Shown here: positions 54,099-63,101 of the stretch, one piece after another | Position numbering within the stretch: the stretch's first letter is position 1 | Layout: every line of letters starts with the position of its first letter | Translations under genes and position numbers: made by a program | Source of the DNA: Segetibacter sp. 3557_3 | GTDB taxonomy: Bacteria > Bacteroidota > Bacteroidia > Chitinophagales > Chitinophagaceae | DNA: 64,000 nucleotides | Direction: 5' to 3' | NCBI RefSeq assembly: GCF_004354985.1 | Contig: NZ_SMSK01000024.1 | Location: forward strand, 1-64,000 | The notes under the pieces: model-generated | Told to the model about the DNA's origin: nothing | What the model saw: only the letters and a program-made list of their open reading frames with translations | Database searches by the model: none

Positions 54099-54860
54099 AT
54101 GTTAGTGATTCTAAATAAACAGATGGAGGTTTTTAAAGCGCATGCTTTAAAGAACTTTGAAGAGGAAATGGTCGAACATATTCGGGAGTTCTTTCCAAAT
54201 CATTTTAAGGCGATACAGGAGAAGGGCATTCGAAACACCATTGAATATGGTTATCTAAAAGCCAGGAAGTATGGACTTAGCACAAAAAGAAATGTTTGCT
54301 TGTACATCAATAATATGATGCTGCTTGGTAGCAATTATGAAACCGATCCTCTTTACCCCTCAATCAGGTTGATATTGAACGATGAGACGGAAGAACATCC
54401 GAATTACCGGGTAGATAAGCTTTGTGAAAAGGTTTTAGACATTACTCACCAGATAATGGGCCGCCAAAATGTGTTTCTAATACGTGCTTTGCTTAATATA
54501 CTGTCGAATTCTGATACGCTGCTTGAAACGGTAATGAATGGTAGAACGAGTGGACCACTGTATTATCTAAATCAGGTGTTCCCTCAAAAATATGCTGCCG
54601 TTGGTGAGCCGGACCTGCTTAAGATGATCGGGATTGGAACGCGTAACGCTCGGAGGTATGGAATTACATCTCAGCCGAATTTACTTATTTATTTTGTGTG
54701 CATGTTTATGTTGGGCAGTGGTTTTGATCGGGATCCAAAGTATGCCTGGGCAGGAAAAATATTAAACGATCCTGGTTCAAGCGATCAATCGGAAAAAGTT
54801 GAAGCGCTTTATAACAGCGCCATTAATAATCTGCGAACCGCCCTTTCAATTAACATATGA
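54099..54860 (+). CDS. T6SS-associated adaptor-like protein with internal repeat
   Basis: A 253-aa protein, started at ATG 54099 (MLVILNKQMEVFKAHALKNF); the open frame extends to 54069. Two related modules are visible: KARKYGLSTKRNVCLYINNM with LLGSNYETDPLYPS, and RNARRYGITSQPNLLIYFVC with MLGSGFDRDPKYAW. I recall similar proteins between PAAR/VgrG and effector genes in other bacteria, but know no structure. Its stop overlaps the start of the metallopeptidase effector by 4 bp, which fits a chaperone or loading adaptor for that effector. The role is inferred from context. Confidence 0.7.
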   Translation: MLVILNKQMEVFKAHALKNFEEEMVEHIREFFPNHFKAIQEKGIRNTIEYGYLKARKYGLSTKRNVCLYINNMMLLGSNYETDPLYPSIRLILNDETEEHPNYRVDKLCEKVLDITHQIMGRQNVFLIRALLNILSNSDTLLETVMNGRTSGPLYYLNQVFPQKYAAVGEPDLLKMIGIGTRNARRYGITSQPNLLIYFVCMFMLGSGFDRDPKYAWAGKILNDPGSSDQSEKVEALYNSAINNLRTALSINI

Positions 54861-56161
54861 GTGCCAGTGATGCCTATACTACTGCAAGCAAAAAGCCAGG
54901 AACCGATTGTAATGGAAGTGTTCAACCGTGCCCGGCGAAGGGTTCAAAGTGTGCCGTGGAATTTAGGCCGAAAGACGATTGGAAAGGCGAATATGGATTC
55001 GACTGGCTGCGTGTCGGCGGTACCGGAGAGAAACAAGGAGAAGAAGCATATAAGGACATTTTGACGGGAGGATATAAGAAAGGATCGACCCGAGGGTATA
55101 CACCGACTGAAGCCTATGGATTATTGAAAGGTGAATATAAGGGTGATATTAAGGCAATAAAGTTGCAATCAGGAGAGCTACATGAGTATTTCGTTCCGTA
55201 TTTGAATTTATATCCAAAGAATACCCCGGGAACGCCTACTCCGCCTTTTGAAGCAGAACTCAAAATATTAACAACTGTAAAGGAGAATTCACCCGAAAAA
55301 ATTGAATTGGAATATAACACCGCCTACTTCACCTTAAATAAGGAAACGTTATCTGATAAAGCTGTAGGGAACAAAAGGGTTTCTTTGGAAACGCTTAAAA
55401 TAACCTGTATCGCTGAATATGTCACTCCTCAACAAATTAAAGCTTGGTCACTCTTTGAAGGCACGAGAATTTTAGCCGGGATAATTAAGTTACCTCCTAA
55501 TAGCTCACTTAATAGAAGAGAACTAAAATTGGTTCTAATAGATGTAAAAACTTATTTCAATGACCAACCTGGGAATATATCAGAGGAAGAGCTACGACAT
55601 CTTCACAATACATTACACCAGGTATTAATCCATGTAACTATTGAATACGCCAGTCTTGATTTAACTGACGACAAAGAGTTTAGAATTAATGGCCAATTTA
55701 TTTATAAACATATAGGGCCACCATTTAAAACTTTTTACGGTACCTGGATTCAAGATCGCGGATTAGTAGAAGATCGAAATATGTTTCAACATATTAGGAA
55801 GACATTTTTTAGCGAACCTAAATATAAGAAGTATGAAAGTGAAAAATATTTTACGATATTTTGCTTTAATCATTTCAGTCTTACCCATGCCGAAGCTAAG
55901 AATGAGGCCCCTGGTGTTCAGAACGTGGTATTGTTCACTAATACGGGTGGCCCAAGATTACCTGGAATTTTGAGTCACGAAGTTTTACACGGTTTAGGAT
56001 TGCATCATACGCATAAACAGCCTGGACCAATTTTAGAAGAAATGAAGTATTTATTTAAGGAAGGCAAAACGGACAACATTATGTCATATAATGACCGTTC
56101 TTTACTAGCAACATGGCGTTGGCAGTGGGAAATAATAAGAAAACATTTACCGGTTCGATAG
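54857..56161 (+). CDS. Candidate T6SS metallopeptidase effector (metzincin-like)
   Basis: A 434-aa protein. The N-terminal region (about 28-65) reads CPAKGSKCAVEFRPKDDW and KGEYGFDWLRVGG, a conserved-looking domain that I associate with Bacteroidota T6SS cargo; the middle is unassigned. The C-terminus has a full metzincin zinc site HEVLHGLGLHH (H374, E375, H378, G381, H384) and a Met-turn (NIMSYND, about Met409). There is no signal peptide, as expected for a T6SS cargo. It is coupled (4-bp overlap) to the adaptor-like gene. No gene able to encode its immunity protein separates it clearly from the DUF4123 gene. Confidence 0.75.
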   Translation: MSASDAYTTASKKPGTDCNGSVQPCPAKGSKCAVEFRPKDDWKGEYGFDWLRVGGTGEKQGEEAYKDILTGGYKKGSTRGYTPTEAYGLLKGEYKGDIKAIKLQSGELHEYFVPYLNLYPKNTPGTPTPPFEAELKILTTVKENSPEKIELEYNTAYFTLNKETLSDKAVGNKRVSLETLKITCIAEYVTPQQIKAWSLFEGTRILAGIIKLPPNSSLNRRELKLVLIDVKTYFNDQPGNISEEELRHLHNTLHQVLIHVTIEYASLDLTDDKEFRINGQFIYKHIGPPFKTFYGTWIQDRGLVEDRNMFQHIRKTFFSEPKYKKYESEKYFTIFCFNHFSLTHAEAKNEAPGVQNVVLFTNTGGPRLPGILSHEVLHGLGLHHTHKQPGPILEEMKYLFKEGKTDNIMSYNDRSLLATWRWQWEIIRKHLPVR

Positions 56162-56295
56162 TAGCAGATGGGATGCGATGTGAAAGGAAGCATAAAAAAC
56201 TTTTACCAATGCCGTATTATAAATGTTAATCGGTCTCCTGTTAATAACGTATGTAGGAATAAAATTTACATGTTGTATGCTCGATTTGAGTATAA

Positions 56296-56868
56296 ATGAT
56301 TCAGTTACCATATTTCTTGCTCTTAAATCAACACGGCACTGTAATGCACATACCCTTCGGTTTTATATTAATCGACGCCGCCCGCGTCGGTCTCGAAATA
56401 CACAGGGCAAAGGAGTTTAATTCTAAGAATTCGTCCTTGTATCGAGGGCGGAGTGAAGAGCAGTTAGCGGAGGTGGCACCTTATCTTTTTGCCCTGTCAC
56501 GACAGGTGGAGTTTGGAAAATGGTATTTGGAAAATGGTTGGGGTAACGCCTGGGGAGTATTGGTCAGAACCGAATTTGCATTTGAGGAATTACATAAACA
56601 TTTTAGAAAGTTCCTGCTGGTCAAAACAGAGGATGGCCAGGAATTGTATTTCAGGTACTATGACCCGCGCGTACTTCGGGAATTTCTACCAACCTGCACT
56701 GGCAGGCAACTAAACGACTTTTTTGGTCCTGTGGAGCAATTTATCTGTGAAGATGAAAATTCAGGTTATGCACTTGTTTATTCGTTACAAGACCATTTAC
56801 TTAAAACTGATCGAATTCCGAAAGAGCGGGTAATGAAGTTGTTGGCCTTGCTCACGGAGCAAAAATAA
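56296..56868 (+). CDS. DUF4123 T6SS adaptor/chaperone
   Basis: A 190-aa protein (or start at ATG 56344, giving MHIPFGFILIDAARVGLEIH). DUF4123 hallmarks are clear: SEEQLAEVAPYLFALSRQ, NAWGVLVRTEFAFEELHKHF, RKFLLVKTEDGQELYFRYYD and PRVLREFLPTCTGRQLNDFF. DUF4123 proteins (Tap/TEC) load effectors onto VgrG or PAAR. It precedes the second metallopeptidase gene by 132 bp, so that effector is its likely client. Confidence 0.85.
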   Translation: MIQLPYFLLLNQHGTVMHIPFGFILIDAARVGLEIHRAKEFNSKNSSLYRGRSEEQLAEVAPYLFALSRQVEFGKWYLENGWGNAWGVLVRTEFAFEELHKHFRKFLLVKTEDGQELYFRYYDPRVLREFLPTCTGRQLNDFFGPVEQFICEDENSGYALVYSLQDHLLKTDRIPKERVMKLLALLTEQK

Positions 56869-57000
56869 GTTGGTCCTATAAACCTGCGATTTACAAATCT
56901 ACGTGGGTATAGATTGACAGGGGGGGAAGTCAAAGTCCTTCGAATCATGCTGTCATGCTATTTGAATAGACCGACGTGGGAAATTTAATGGTAAATTAAA

Positions 57001-57816
57001 ATGAAAACTGCCGACGTTTATAGAAGTGCTAATGAAGCAGCAAGGGGAAAAATGAATTCAGCCACGGATGGCTGCGTGTTACCATGTCGGATATGTTGGA
57101 TAAAAGACTATAAAACTCGGATACTTGAACCAAGTACAAAGTATTACCGCCAGTTTGCAAAAGATGGAACCCGATTACTTGATAGAAACATTTTTGCGTT
57201 TATTAGTTATGGAATTGACATTCCTCTCAATTCTGGCAGTTCAATTACTGTTTCAGTTAAGTTTAAAGTAGAACCATTTGATATGGTAACAAAGCTAGAT
57301 GTAATCTATGCCAAAAAGAAGATGGAAGATGGCATCAACGAAGTATGGAATGGCAAATTCAGGCTTGAAGTCCATGACCCCGAATGTGGCAAGAAGATAT
57401 TTAAGGTCATTTTTAAACCTGTTTGGGTTAACACCCGGGAAGATTATAAAGTGTATGTACACTACTTGCCTTTGAGGGAACACAAGGAAATAATCGATGC
57501 GGTTCATACACATATAGAAACGTCAGTTGCCGTCTACGCCCATGAGTTCGGACATTGCCTGGGCTTGCCTGATGAGTATACGGAGACAGAAAAAGCATAT
57601 GTAAGATATCTTAAGCCGGATGGAATGTGGGATGTGCCGGTCTCCACTCTAACGTATTTTCAACGAATGCTGAGTGTGCCGAATTTGGCAACACATATGG
57701 CTAATAACAATGGCATACTAAAACCACGACATGCTTGGAATATCGCCATCGAGGTTCAGGAATTCTTAAGAAGAAGATTAGGATCAAAAGTAAGTTGTAC
57801 AATTAAAATGATGTAA
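57001..57816 (+). CDS. Candidate T6SS metallopeptidase effector 2
   Basis: A 271-aa protein. The zinc site is HEFGHCLGLPDEY (H181, E182, H185, G188, D191; H-E-x-x-H-x-x-G-x-x-D type), found in some metzincin relatives. The N-terminal part has CVLPCRICW (two CxxC-like pairs) and no signal peptide. The middle is unassigned. It lies after a DUF4123 adaptor and before a degraded gene in the position of an immunity gene. A role as an antibacterial or anti-eukaryotic protease delivered by this T6SS is inferred. Confidence 0.7.
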   Translation: MKTADVYRSANEAARGKMNSATDGCVLPCRICWIKDYKTRILEPSTKYYRQFAKDGTRLLDRNIFAFISYGIDIPLNSGSSITVSVKFKVEPFDMVTKLDVIYAKKKMEDGINEVWNGKFRLEVHDPECGKKIFKVIFKPVWVNTREDYKVYVHYLPLREHKEIIDAVHTHIETSVAVYAHEFGHCLGLPDEYTETEKAYVRYLKPDGMWDVPVSTLTYFQRMLSVPNLATHMANNNGILKPRHAWNIAIEVQEFLRRRLGSKVSCTIKMM

Positions 57817-57883
57817 GAAAACTTTGCTTTGGATAATACAGAATGGTAAACGCCCATCATTCTTTGTTGCAAGAACAAACACT

Positions 57884-58682
57884 ATGAACATAAATGACAT
57901 TGAAAAGGAAAGGAAGTTAATTCTAGACGAAGGCCAGCGACTATATAGATGTGAAATGTCAGACTGGCTCGCAACAGATATTTTTGCGAGCCAGGTAAAC
58001 AAAAACCGGACGGTTACATCCCTTATGTAGAGCGTGATATTGAAAAGTGTATTTTTTTTCACATGAAGGCAAACCGAAGGTGATTTGCATTATTACGTTT
58101 GATGGCAGCTTCAATCTTGAAACTGCTGAAGTTGATCTCTTTAAAAGAGAATTCATAAAATACGAAGCAGACCTTTTTGCAATTCATTCAGTTGCTTTAA
58201 GAGCAATTAATGGCGATCGTTTCTTTAAGGTATATAAGAATACAAATCTAAACTTGGTACCACTAATATCGAACGGTGAAAAGAAAGTGTATATTTTATC
58301 AGCATCCCAGGAACCCAAGCTATAACTTTTTGTAAACGATTATTTGCTGACTTTTGACAACAACAATAGGCTGATTAACAAGAAGCAAATACACCAGAAC
58401 ATTATTGTTCATGATTTCAGGGAGACTAGAGATTAAATACCACAAGGTGCAAGAATTGTGGCAGCAAATCACATACACCTAGCAGCAACAGGCGACTTTA
58501 TTACTTCTACCGACATTTGTAGTCTAATGCTTTATCAGCAGTTTTTTAAACTAGAGAAGTACTACGTTGGGTCAGAAAATTATCTTTCAATATGGGATTG
58601 TCATACAAATGAACTTACCATCAGAGAAGAAGCAATGAACAAAACTGAAACGACAAAAAAAAGCCGTAGAAGGAAATTTTAG
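57884..58682 (+). pseudogene. Degraded gene in the immunity position after effector 2
   Basis: Pieces of one protein lie in different frames: MNINDIEKERKLILDEGQRL from ATG 57884, then DGYIPYVERDIEKCI in the next frame, then FFSHEGKPKVICIITFDGSF and onward to 58682. Shifts lie at a run of A (about 58000) and a run of T (about 58052). Two in-frame stops (TAA 58323-58325 and another near 58434) interrupt the last part, which continues NYLSIWDCHTNELTIREEAM. I do not recognise the family. Its position suggests an immunity protein for the preceding metallopeptidase, now inactive. Confidence 0.6.
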
Positions 58683-58759
58683 GTATCATTTTTCTGTAGT
58701 CAAGGTAACATTTGACCGTCTTAAAAGACATTACTATAACCAACTAAACTAAACAGTAA

Positions 58760-59194
58760 ATGAGTATTCAGTACTATTCTTTACCGTTGGCATTAGATAG
58801 ATTATATCTTGGCGAGGGGCTTGCGACCTGTTCACTCCGGCAGTCAATTGATCAGCACCTTCACCTGATGTTAACTACGGCCTTAGGCGAATTGCCAGCT
58901 GACGAAAATTTTGGTTGCAACATTTGGGATCATGATTTTGATAATATGACGAGTGGCGCAAAAATGAAGGAAATGCTTAGACATTCGCTGCTTTGTTCGA
59001 TTGAGAAATATGAAAAAAGGATTAACAGTATCCGCGTGGATCTGCAAATTCGACAGCAGGATATTGGGGGTAAGCTTAATGGATACCGGACAAAAAGGCG
59101 CGTCGAAATATCCATTTCAGGGGTGCTGAATGCTACAAATGAAGCCTACGAGTATTGCGACCTTTTTTATACAGGACCATTATCACACCATTAA
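58760..59194 (+). CDS. tssE: TssE, gp25-like baseplate protein
   Basis: A 144-aa gp25-like protein. The region LRQSIDQHLHLMLTTALGEL is the family start, and the conserved E-x-R-like and W-x-x-D features appear as PADENFGCNIWDHDF and EKRINSIRVDL. It nucleates the sheath at the baseplate. It begins the second structural block (tssE-F-G-N-K) after the effector genes. Confidence 0.85.
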   Translation: MSIQYYSLPLALDRLYLGEGLATCSLRQSIDQHLHLMLTTALGELPADENFGCNIWDHDFDNMTSGAKMKEMLRHSLLCSIEKYEKRINSIRVDLQIRQQDIGGKLNGYRTKRRVEISISGVLNATNEAYEYCDLFYTGPLSHH

Positions 59195-59206
59195 CCCAGA
59201 TTTGCC

Positions 59207-61054
59207 ATGGAGACAAAAGAGCAGATAATTACAAGAATGTTAAAGAACATAGCACGTACCTTAGGATGTGCTGAAGGTGAGCTCGACATATTCATAACAA
59301 TGCTTGTTAATGCATTGGGTGCCGAGCTCGAAAAGGTGTTGGGCGAGGTCCAGGATACAAGGGCAAGAGTACTTGAACGCCTGGTTCAACTTCTTTGTCC
59401 TGAAGTACCAAGCGCTTCAATGCCGGCCCATGCGGTCGCCCATGCGCTGCCAGTAGAAGCGGCTACAGAGGTTTATGAAGATGCCCAATTTTATGGCACT
59501 TTTAAGTCACCATCCAGGGATCAGCTTCCCGAGCCCGCCGTTAAGGACATCTTTTTCTCGCCTACCGCTACTTTTCACCTAAACCGGGCTTCTGTCAGGT
59601 TCATGGCCTCGGGGAATTTATTATTCAAGGTAAGCAATTCAGAAAAAGAGGTGATAGCACGAAGTTCTGGCAGCAATCAACTTCAATCGTCAACTTTGTG
59701 GTTAGGTATCGACGAACCATGCGTATCTATTCACAACAGCTTGTTTTATTTTGAATTGCGTAATATTTCAGGCAGGCAATTGTTTTATCACCACTTGCCA
59801 AATGCTCAATGGTTCTGGAATGGTGTGCAATTAGATCATCTGCCGGGTTATGGTGACAGGGAGATATCTGGTGAAACAATTAACGTGGAGAGCTTGCTTC
59901 AAGGAGGTGGCAACGTTAGCAGCGGAGTTAAAGCTCGTGTAAATGCTTTTTACAAGCCCTTTTTCATTACTCTTGGTGATGTGGATGGATTGACATCAAA
60001 AAAGGGGGATGGTACAACTCCCCAGGTGATTTTAAATGCTTTTTCCGGGAAGGAAGTGGAGCAAATGCTACAACTACCATTGCGGTGGATAATGATTCAA
60101 TTCTCCGACATGGTGTCGAATACCTTGTTGCAGGACGTTATATGTAATTTGAATTGTTTTCCCGTGCTAAACAGAAAATTGTATGATGTCACCTATCGGC
60201 TTGAGGACTCTGGAAATATCATCCCGCTCAAAACTGACGAAGCATTTTTCGACTTACAGCAAGTGAATATTAAAGCAAATTCGCCGGTAAACTTTGGAGC
60301 TCCAGTAAATCAAATGAAAGAAGCACGGGAGGTGCTCGTCAGAAACGGTGGCGTCGGGCGATTTGATGAAAGGGATGCCGCCGCCAGCATCGATCGACTG
60401 ATCCAATTATTGCGCGATGAAAGCGCTGCCTTTTCAACTATCAATAAAGATCTTTTGAGTAGTGAGATGAAGCAATTGCAGCAAGCCGTTAACAGGCTAA
60501 ATCAAAATACATCGTTTAGTACTATCCAAAAAGGATCAATACCTTATCTTTTTTTAAGCGGCGAGCAAAGTTTGATGGGAAGCATCTCAATAAAATTTTG
60601 GGGAACAAACGGCGATGTTGCAAACAACATGAATGCGGGTACACCACTTCGATTATATAAGGGGGCGTATATTCAAGACAACAGAGCCGTGTTGGTAACC
60701 GCCACTAGGGGAGGCCGCGATCAGTTAAGTGTAACGGAGAAGCTGGCTGCCGTCCGAACCGCTCTGCTGTCGAATGACCGCCTGGTAACATTGCAAGACA
60801 TTCGCGCTTTTTGCCGCTATCACCTGGGGGATAAAGCAAAGAAAATTAGTATACAGAAAGGTGTAATCACTCTTCCGGGTGAGCAGGGCGGCTTTAAATC
60901 GTCGCTTGATGTCATTGTGGAACTAAATGAGAATGCGTATGAAGGTGTAACAGCAAAGGATGATCTATGTGTTTATTGGCAGGAGAACCTTTTAGCACTG
61001 CTGAACGAAAAGTCAGCACCTTCGGCGACGTACCGTGTTATTTTAAAAAATTAA
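59207..61054 (+). CDS. tssF: TssF baseplate protein
   Basis: A 615-aa protein of the TssF family. The N-terminal part reads RTLGCAEGELDIFITMLVNA and ERLVQLLCPEVPSASMPAHA, a Bacteroidota form of the family's early conserved block. C-terminally, TLQDIRAFCRYHLGDKAKK is also as in the family. TssF forms the wedge with TssG and TssE. It is 12 bp after tssE and 15 bp before tssG, so they are co-translated. Confidence 0.8.
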   Translation: METKEQIITRMLKNIARTLGCAEGELDIFITMLVNALGAELEKVLGEVQDTRARVLERLVQLLCPEVPSASMPAHAVAHALPVEAATEVYEDAQFYGTFKSPSRDQLPEPAVKDIFFSPTATFHLNRASVRFMASGNLLFKVSNSEKEVIARSSGSNQLQSSTLWLGIDEPCVSIHNSLFYFELRNISGRQLFYHHLPNAQWFWNGVQLDHLPGYGDREISGETINVESLLQGGGNVSSGVKARVNAFYKPFFITLGDVDGLTSKKGDGTTPQVILNAFSGKEVEQMLQLPLRWIMIQFSDMVSNTLLQDVICNLNCFPVLNRKLYDVTYRLEDSGNIIPLKTDEAFFDLQQVNIKANSPVNFGAPVNQMKEAREVLVRNGGVGRFDERDAAASIDRLIQLLRDESAAFSTINKDLLSSEMKQLQQAVNRLNQNTSFSTIQKGSIPYLFLSGEQSLMGSISIKFWGTNGDVANNMNAGTPLRLYKGAYIQDNRAVLVTATRGGRDQLSVTEKLAAVRTALLSNDRLVTLQDIRAFCRYHLGDKAKKISIQKGVITLPGEQGGFKSSLDVIVELNENAYEGVTAKDDLCVYWQENLLALLNEKSAPSATYRVILKN

Positions 61055-61069
61055 AACTAACCAATATTT

Positions 61070-62014
61070 ATGGAGTTGAATGAACAGATTACCGGGCTAA
61101 CGCGGGTAATCCAGACAGCACCATGCGAGGTGAAGGCTGAAGCAATGTTCGCGCTTTTCATGGAAAAAGGTTTGATGACGGACAAATTTTGTACTGCATT
61201 TGATGGTTTCTTCGTAAAAAATTACAGTCCGGATATCTATAGTGCCGAGATCATAGAAGGTGCGAATAAAGAAGAATATTTGCAGTTGCATCTCAGTCGT
61301 CGAGGTCTCTACGGTCATTTCCCTGAAGGACTTTTTTTTCAGCCGGATATAACCAGCTACCAGTCTACGGACGTGGCGAACGTGGCTCACCAATGTAGGA
61401 GAAACAGGCACAAGGAAAAAGACATACGCAAATTTTTCATGCCATTTGAATATGAACTCTTTCTGCAGTTATTGCAAAACCAAATGGAGGAAACAAGGCT
61501 ATTACGAGGTTTTCAATCGGAACAATTAAATCAATATTTTGTTGATTTTTGGGGTATCAATCCGCACATAAAAGAGTCATTTGTTATTCCTTTGATGGGC
61601 TTGTTGCCTTATGCGCATCAGATTGCCGGAAAGCCCGATACAATAGCACGGTGCCTGCACGGGATCATTAGCGAACCGGTCAGGGTAAGGACGCTGTCTG
61701 CATGGGACACAATTGCACAGCCGACAGATATTTGTTCAATTGGAAGTCAACATGTCGGAATTGATTTTGTGGTTGGAAGTCAATTCAAGGAGCACCGTTC
61801 CGTAATGGAATTTACTATAGGGCCATTGGAGAATTCGGTTCTTGCAGACTACCTAGAGGAAGGAACTGTAAAGCTGTTCTTACAAACCTTTTACGAATTT
61901 TTTGTTCCGGCGGAAGCGGAGGTTGTTACCTTGATTGATATTGCTTCTCATGAAGCTAATCCGATGATAGGGCCAGGAGAACAATCGGTACTCGGGTATA
62001 CAAGTATCGTTTAG
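61070..62014 (+). CDS. tssG: TssG baseplate protein
   Basis: A 314-aa protein following tssF. FMPFEYELFLQLLQNQMEET, WGINPHIKESFVIPLMGLLP and HRSVMEFTIGPLENSVLADY give the TssG-like features; the Bacteroidota form is diverged from the proteobacterial one, so part of the assignment rests on gene order. It forms the wedge with TssF. ATG start with AATATTT leader. Confidence 0.75.
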   Translation: MELNEQITGLTRVIQTAPCEVKAEAMFALFMEKGLMTDKFCTAFDGFFVKNYSPDIYSAEIIEGANKEEYLQLHLSRRGLYGHFPEGLFFQPDITSYQSTDVANVAHQCRRNRHKEKDIRKFFMPFEYELFLQLLQNQMEETRLLRGFQSEQLNQYFVDFWGINPHIKESFVIPLMGLLPYAHQIAGKPDTIARCLHGIISEPVRVRTLSAWDTIAQPTDICSIGSQHVGIDFVVGSQFKEHRSVMEFTIGPLENSVLADYLEEGTVKLFLQTFYEFFVPAEAEVVTLIDIASHEANPMIGPGEQSVLGYTSIV

Positions 62015-62222
62015 GAAATTTGGTTATGATTTTTCGTAGCGGGTGAGTACTACTTCCGAACAGCCACTTTCTGCCGCGGTACCTTTAAGCCCTGGCGCAC
62101 TCTTGTACTGTAAAACATACACCGCGATATAACAACCTTCGTTGTATGTACGGCTACGAAATGAGTGCTAGTTTTTTGAAGGTTAGTCACGATTATTTGA
62201 TAATGTATTAACTGGTAAGCGT

Positions 62223-63098
62223 ATGGAAAAGATGGTTGCAAACGAATTGACGAAGACACTCTTTTTTCTCGGTATTGGAGTAGCGGGAGTATCTGCTCTA
62301 CTCATCAAAATTATAGCTAATGTTCGGGGAAGTTTTCGGTACACCAGGATTACGCTCTTGTACTTATTAATCACGTTTGTTTTAGCTGGGGGAATTGCAG
62401 CCATATCCTCTTGGTCGCCCTTACAAGACCAATTGATTGTTTTCATCATTTTTCAAGGTTGTTTTCTCTTGATGGGCATAGCCGTTGTCAAGTGGATGCC
62501 GGAATTTTGTAAAACGGCTGTTGAAGGTAACGGAGTATGGCTCGAGCTTGGACTCATACTATTATTAGCTATTTCTAGTTGTATAGCTTTTCTTATTGTA
62601 TACGGTTTTATTAGTCCCAATGGTCTCCATTATGACATGGTTACAAGTGTTTTCTTTTTTATTGTCCCATGGTTTGTTGATCAGACATTTAATAGCGCTA
62701 TAGCAATACCTCCAATAATATTTAGAATCTGGTACCCCCCTGAAGACGAACCTATGGATAAGAGTCAAGGCTTAAATGTAAAACTGATAAGTTTTGAATT
62801 CCGAAAGAACTGCAGGGAACAACATTTTACAAATTTCCGGGTTAAGGCGCCTGCTGCCCTAGAAATGGGGACCTTATTTTACCTTTTTATAAACGACTAT
62901 AACGACCGGCATCAAGATGATCCAATTGAATACATGGACGAATACGGGGAGCCGGAAGGATGGTTATTTTATGAAAAGACCAAGTGGTATTCGATTAAGA
63001 CTAAATACATAAGTCCGGCTAAAACAATTTCAAATAACCGCATTAGTGAAAATGATGTGATCATATGCAAGAGGATGGATAAACCATTTTTAAATTAA
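62223..63098 (+). CDS. tssN: TssN, Bacteroidota-specific T6SS membrane protein
   Basis: A 291-aa membrane protein with about five transmembrane segments in the first 180 residues (LFFLGIGVAGVSALLIKII, LLYLLITFVLAGGIAAISS, LIVFIIFQGCFLLMGIAVV and two more). A soluble C-terminal domain (LNVKLISFEFRKNCREQHFT, RVKAPAALEMGTLFYLFIND) follows. This is the TssN arrangement of subtype iii systems and it sits at the expected place between tssG and the next baseplate gene. It anchors the baseplate to the membrane. Confidence 0.85.
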   Translation: MEKMVANELTKTLFFLGIGVAGVSALLIKIIANVRGSFRYTRITLLYLLITFVLAGGIAAISSWSPLQDQLIVFIIFQGCFLLMGIAVVKWMPEFCKTAVEGNGVWLELGLILLLAISSCIAFLIVYGFISPNGLHYDMVTSVFFFIVPWFVDQTFNSAIAIPPIIFRIWYPPEDEPMDKSQGLNVKLISFEFRKNCREQHFTNFRVKAPAALEMGTLFYLFINDYNDRHQDDPIEYMDEYGEPEGWLFYEKTKWYSIKTKYISPAKTISNNRISENDVIICKRMDKPFLN

Positions 63099-63101
63099 TT
63101 T

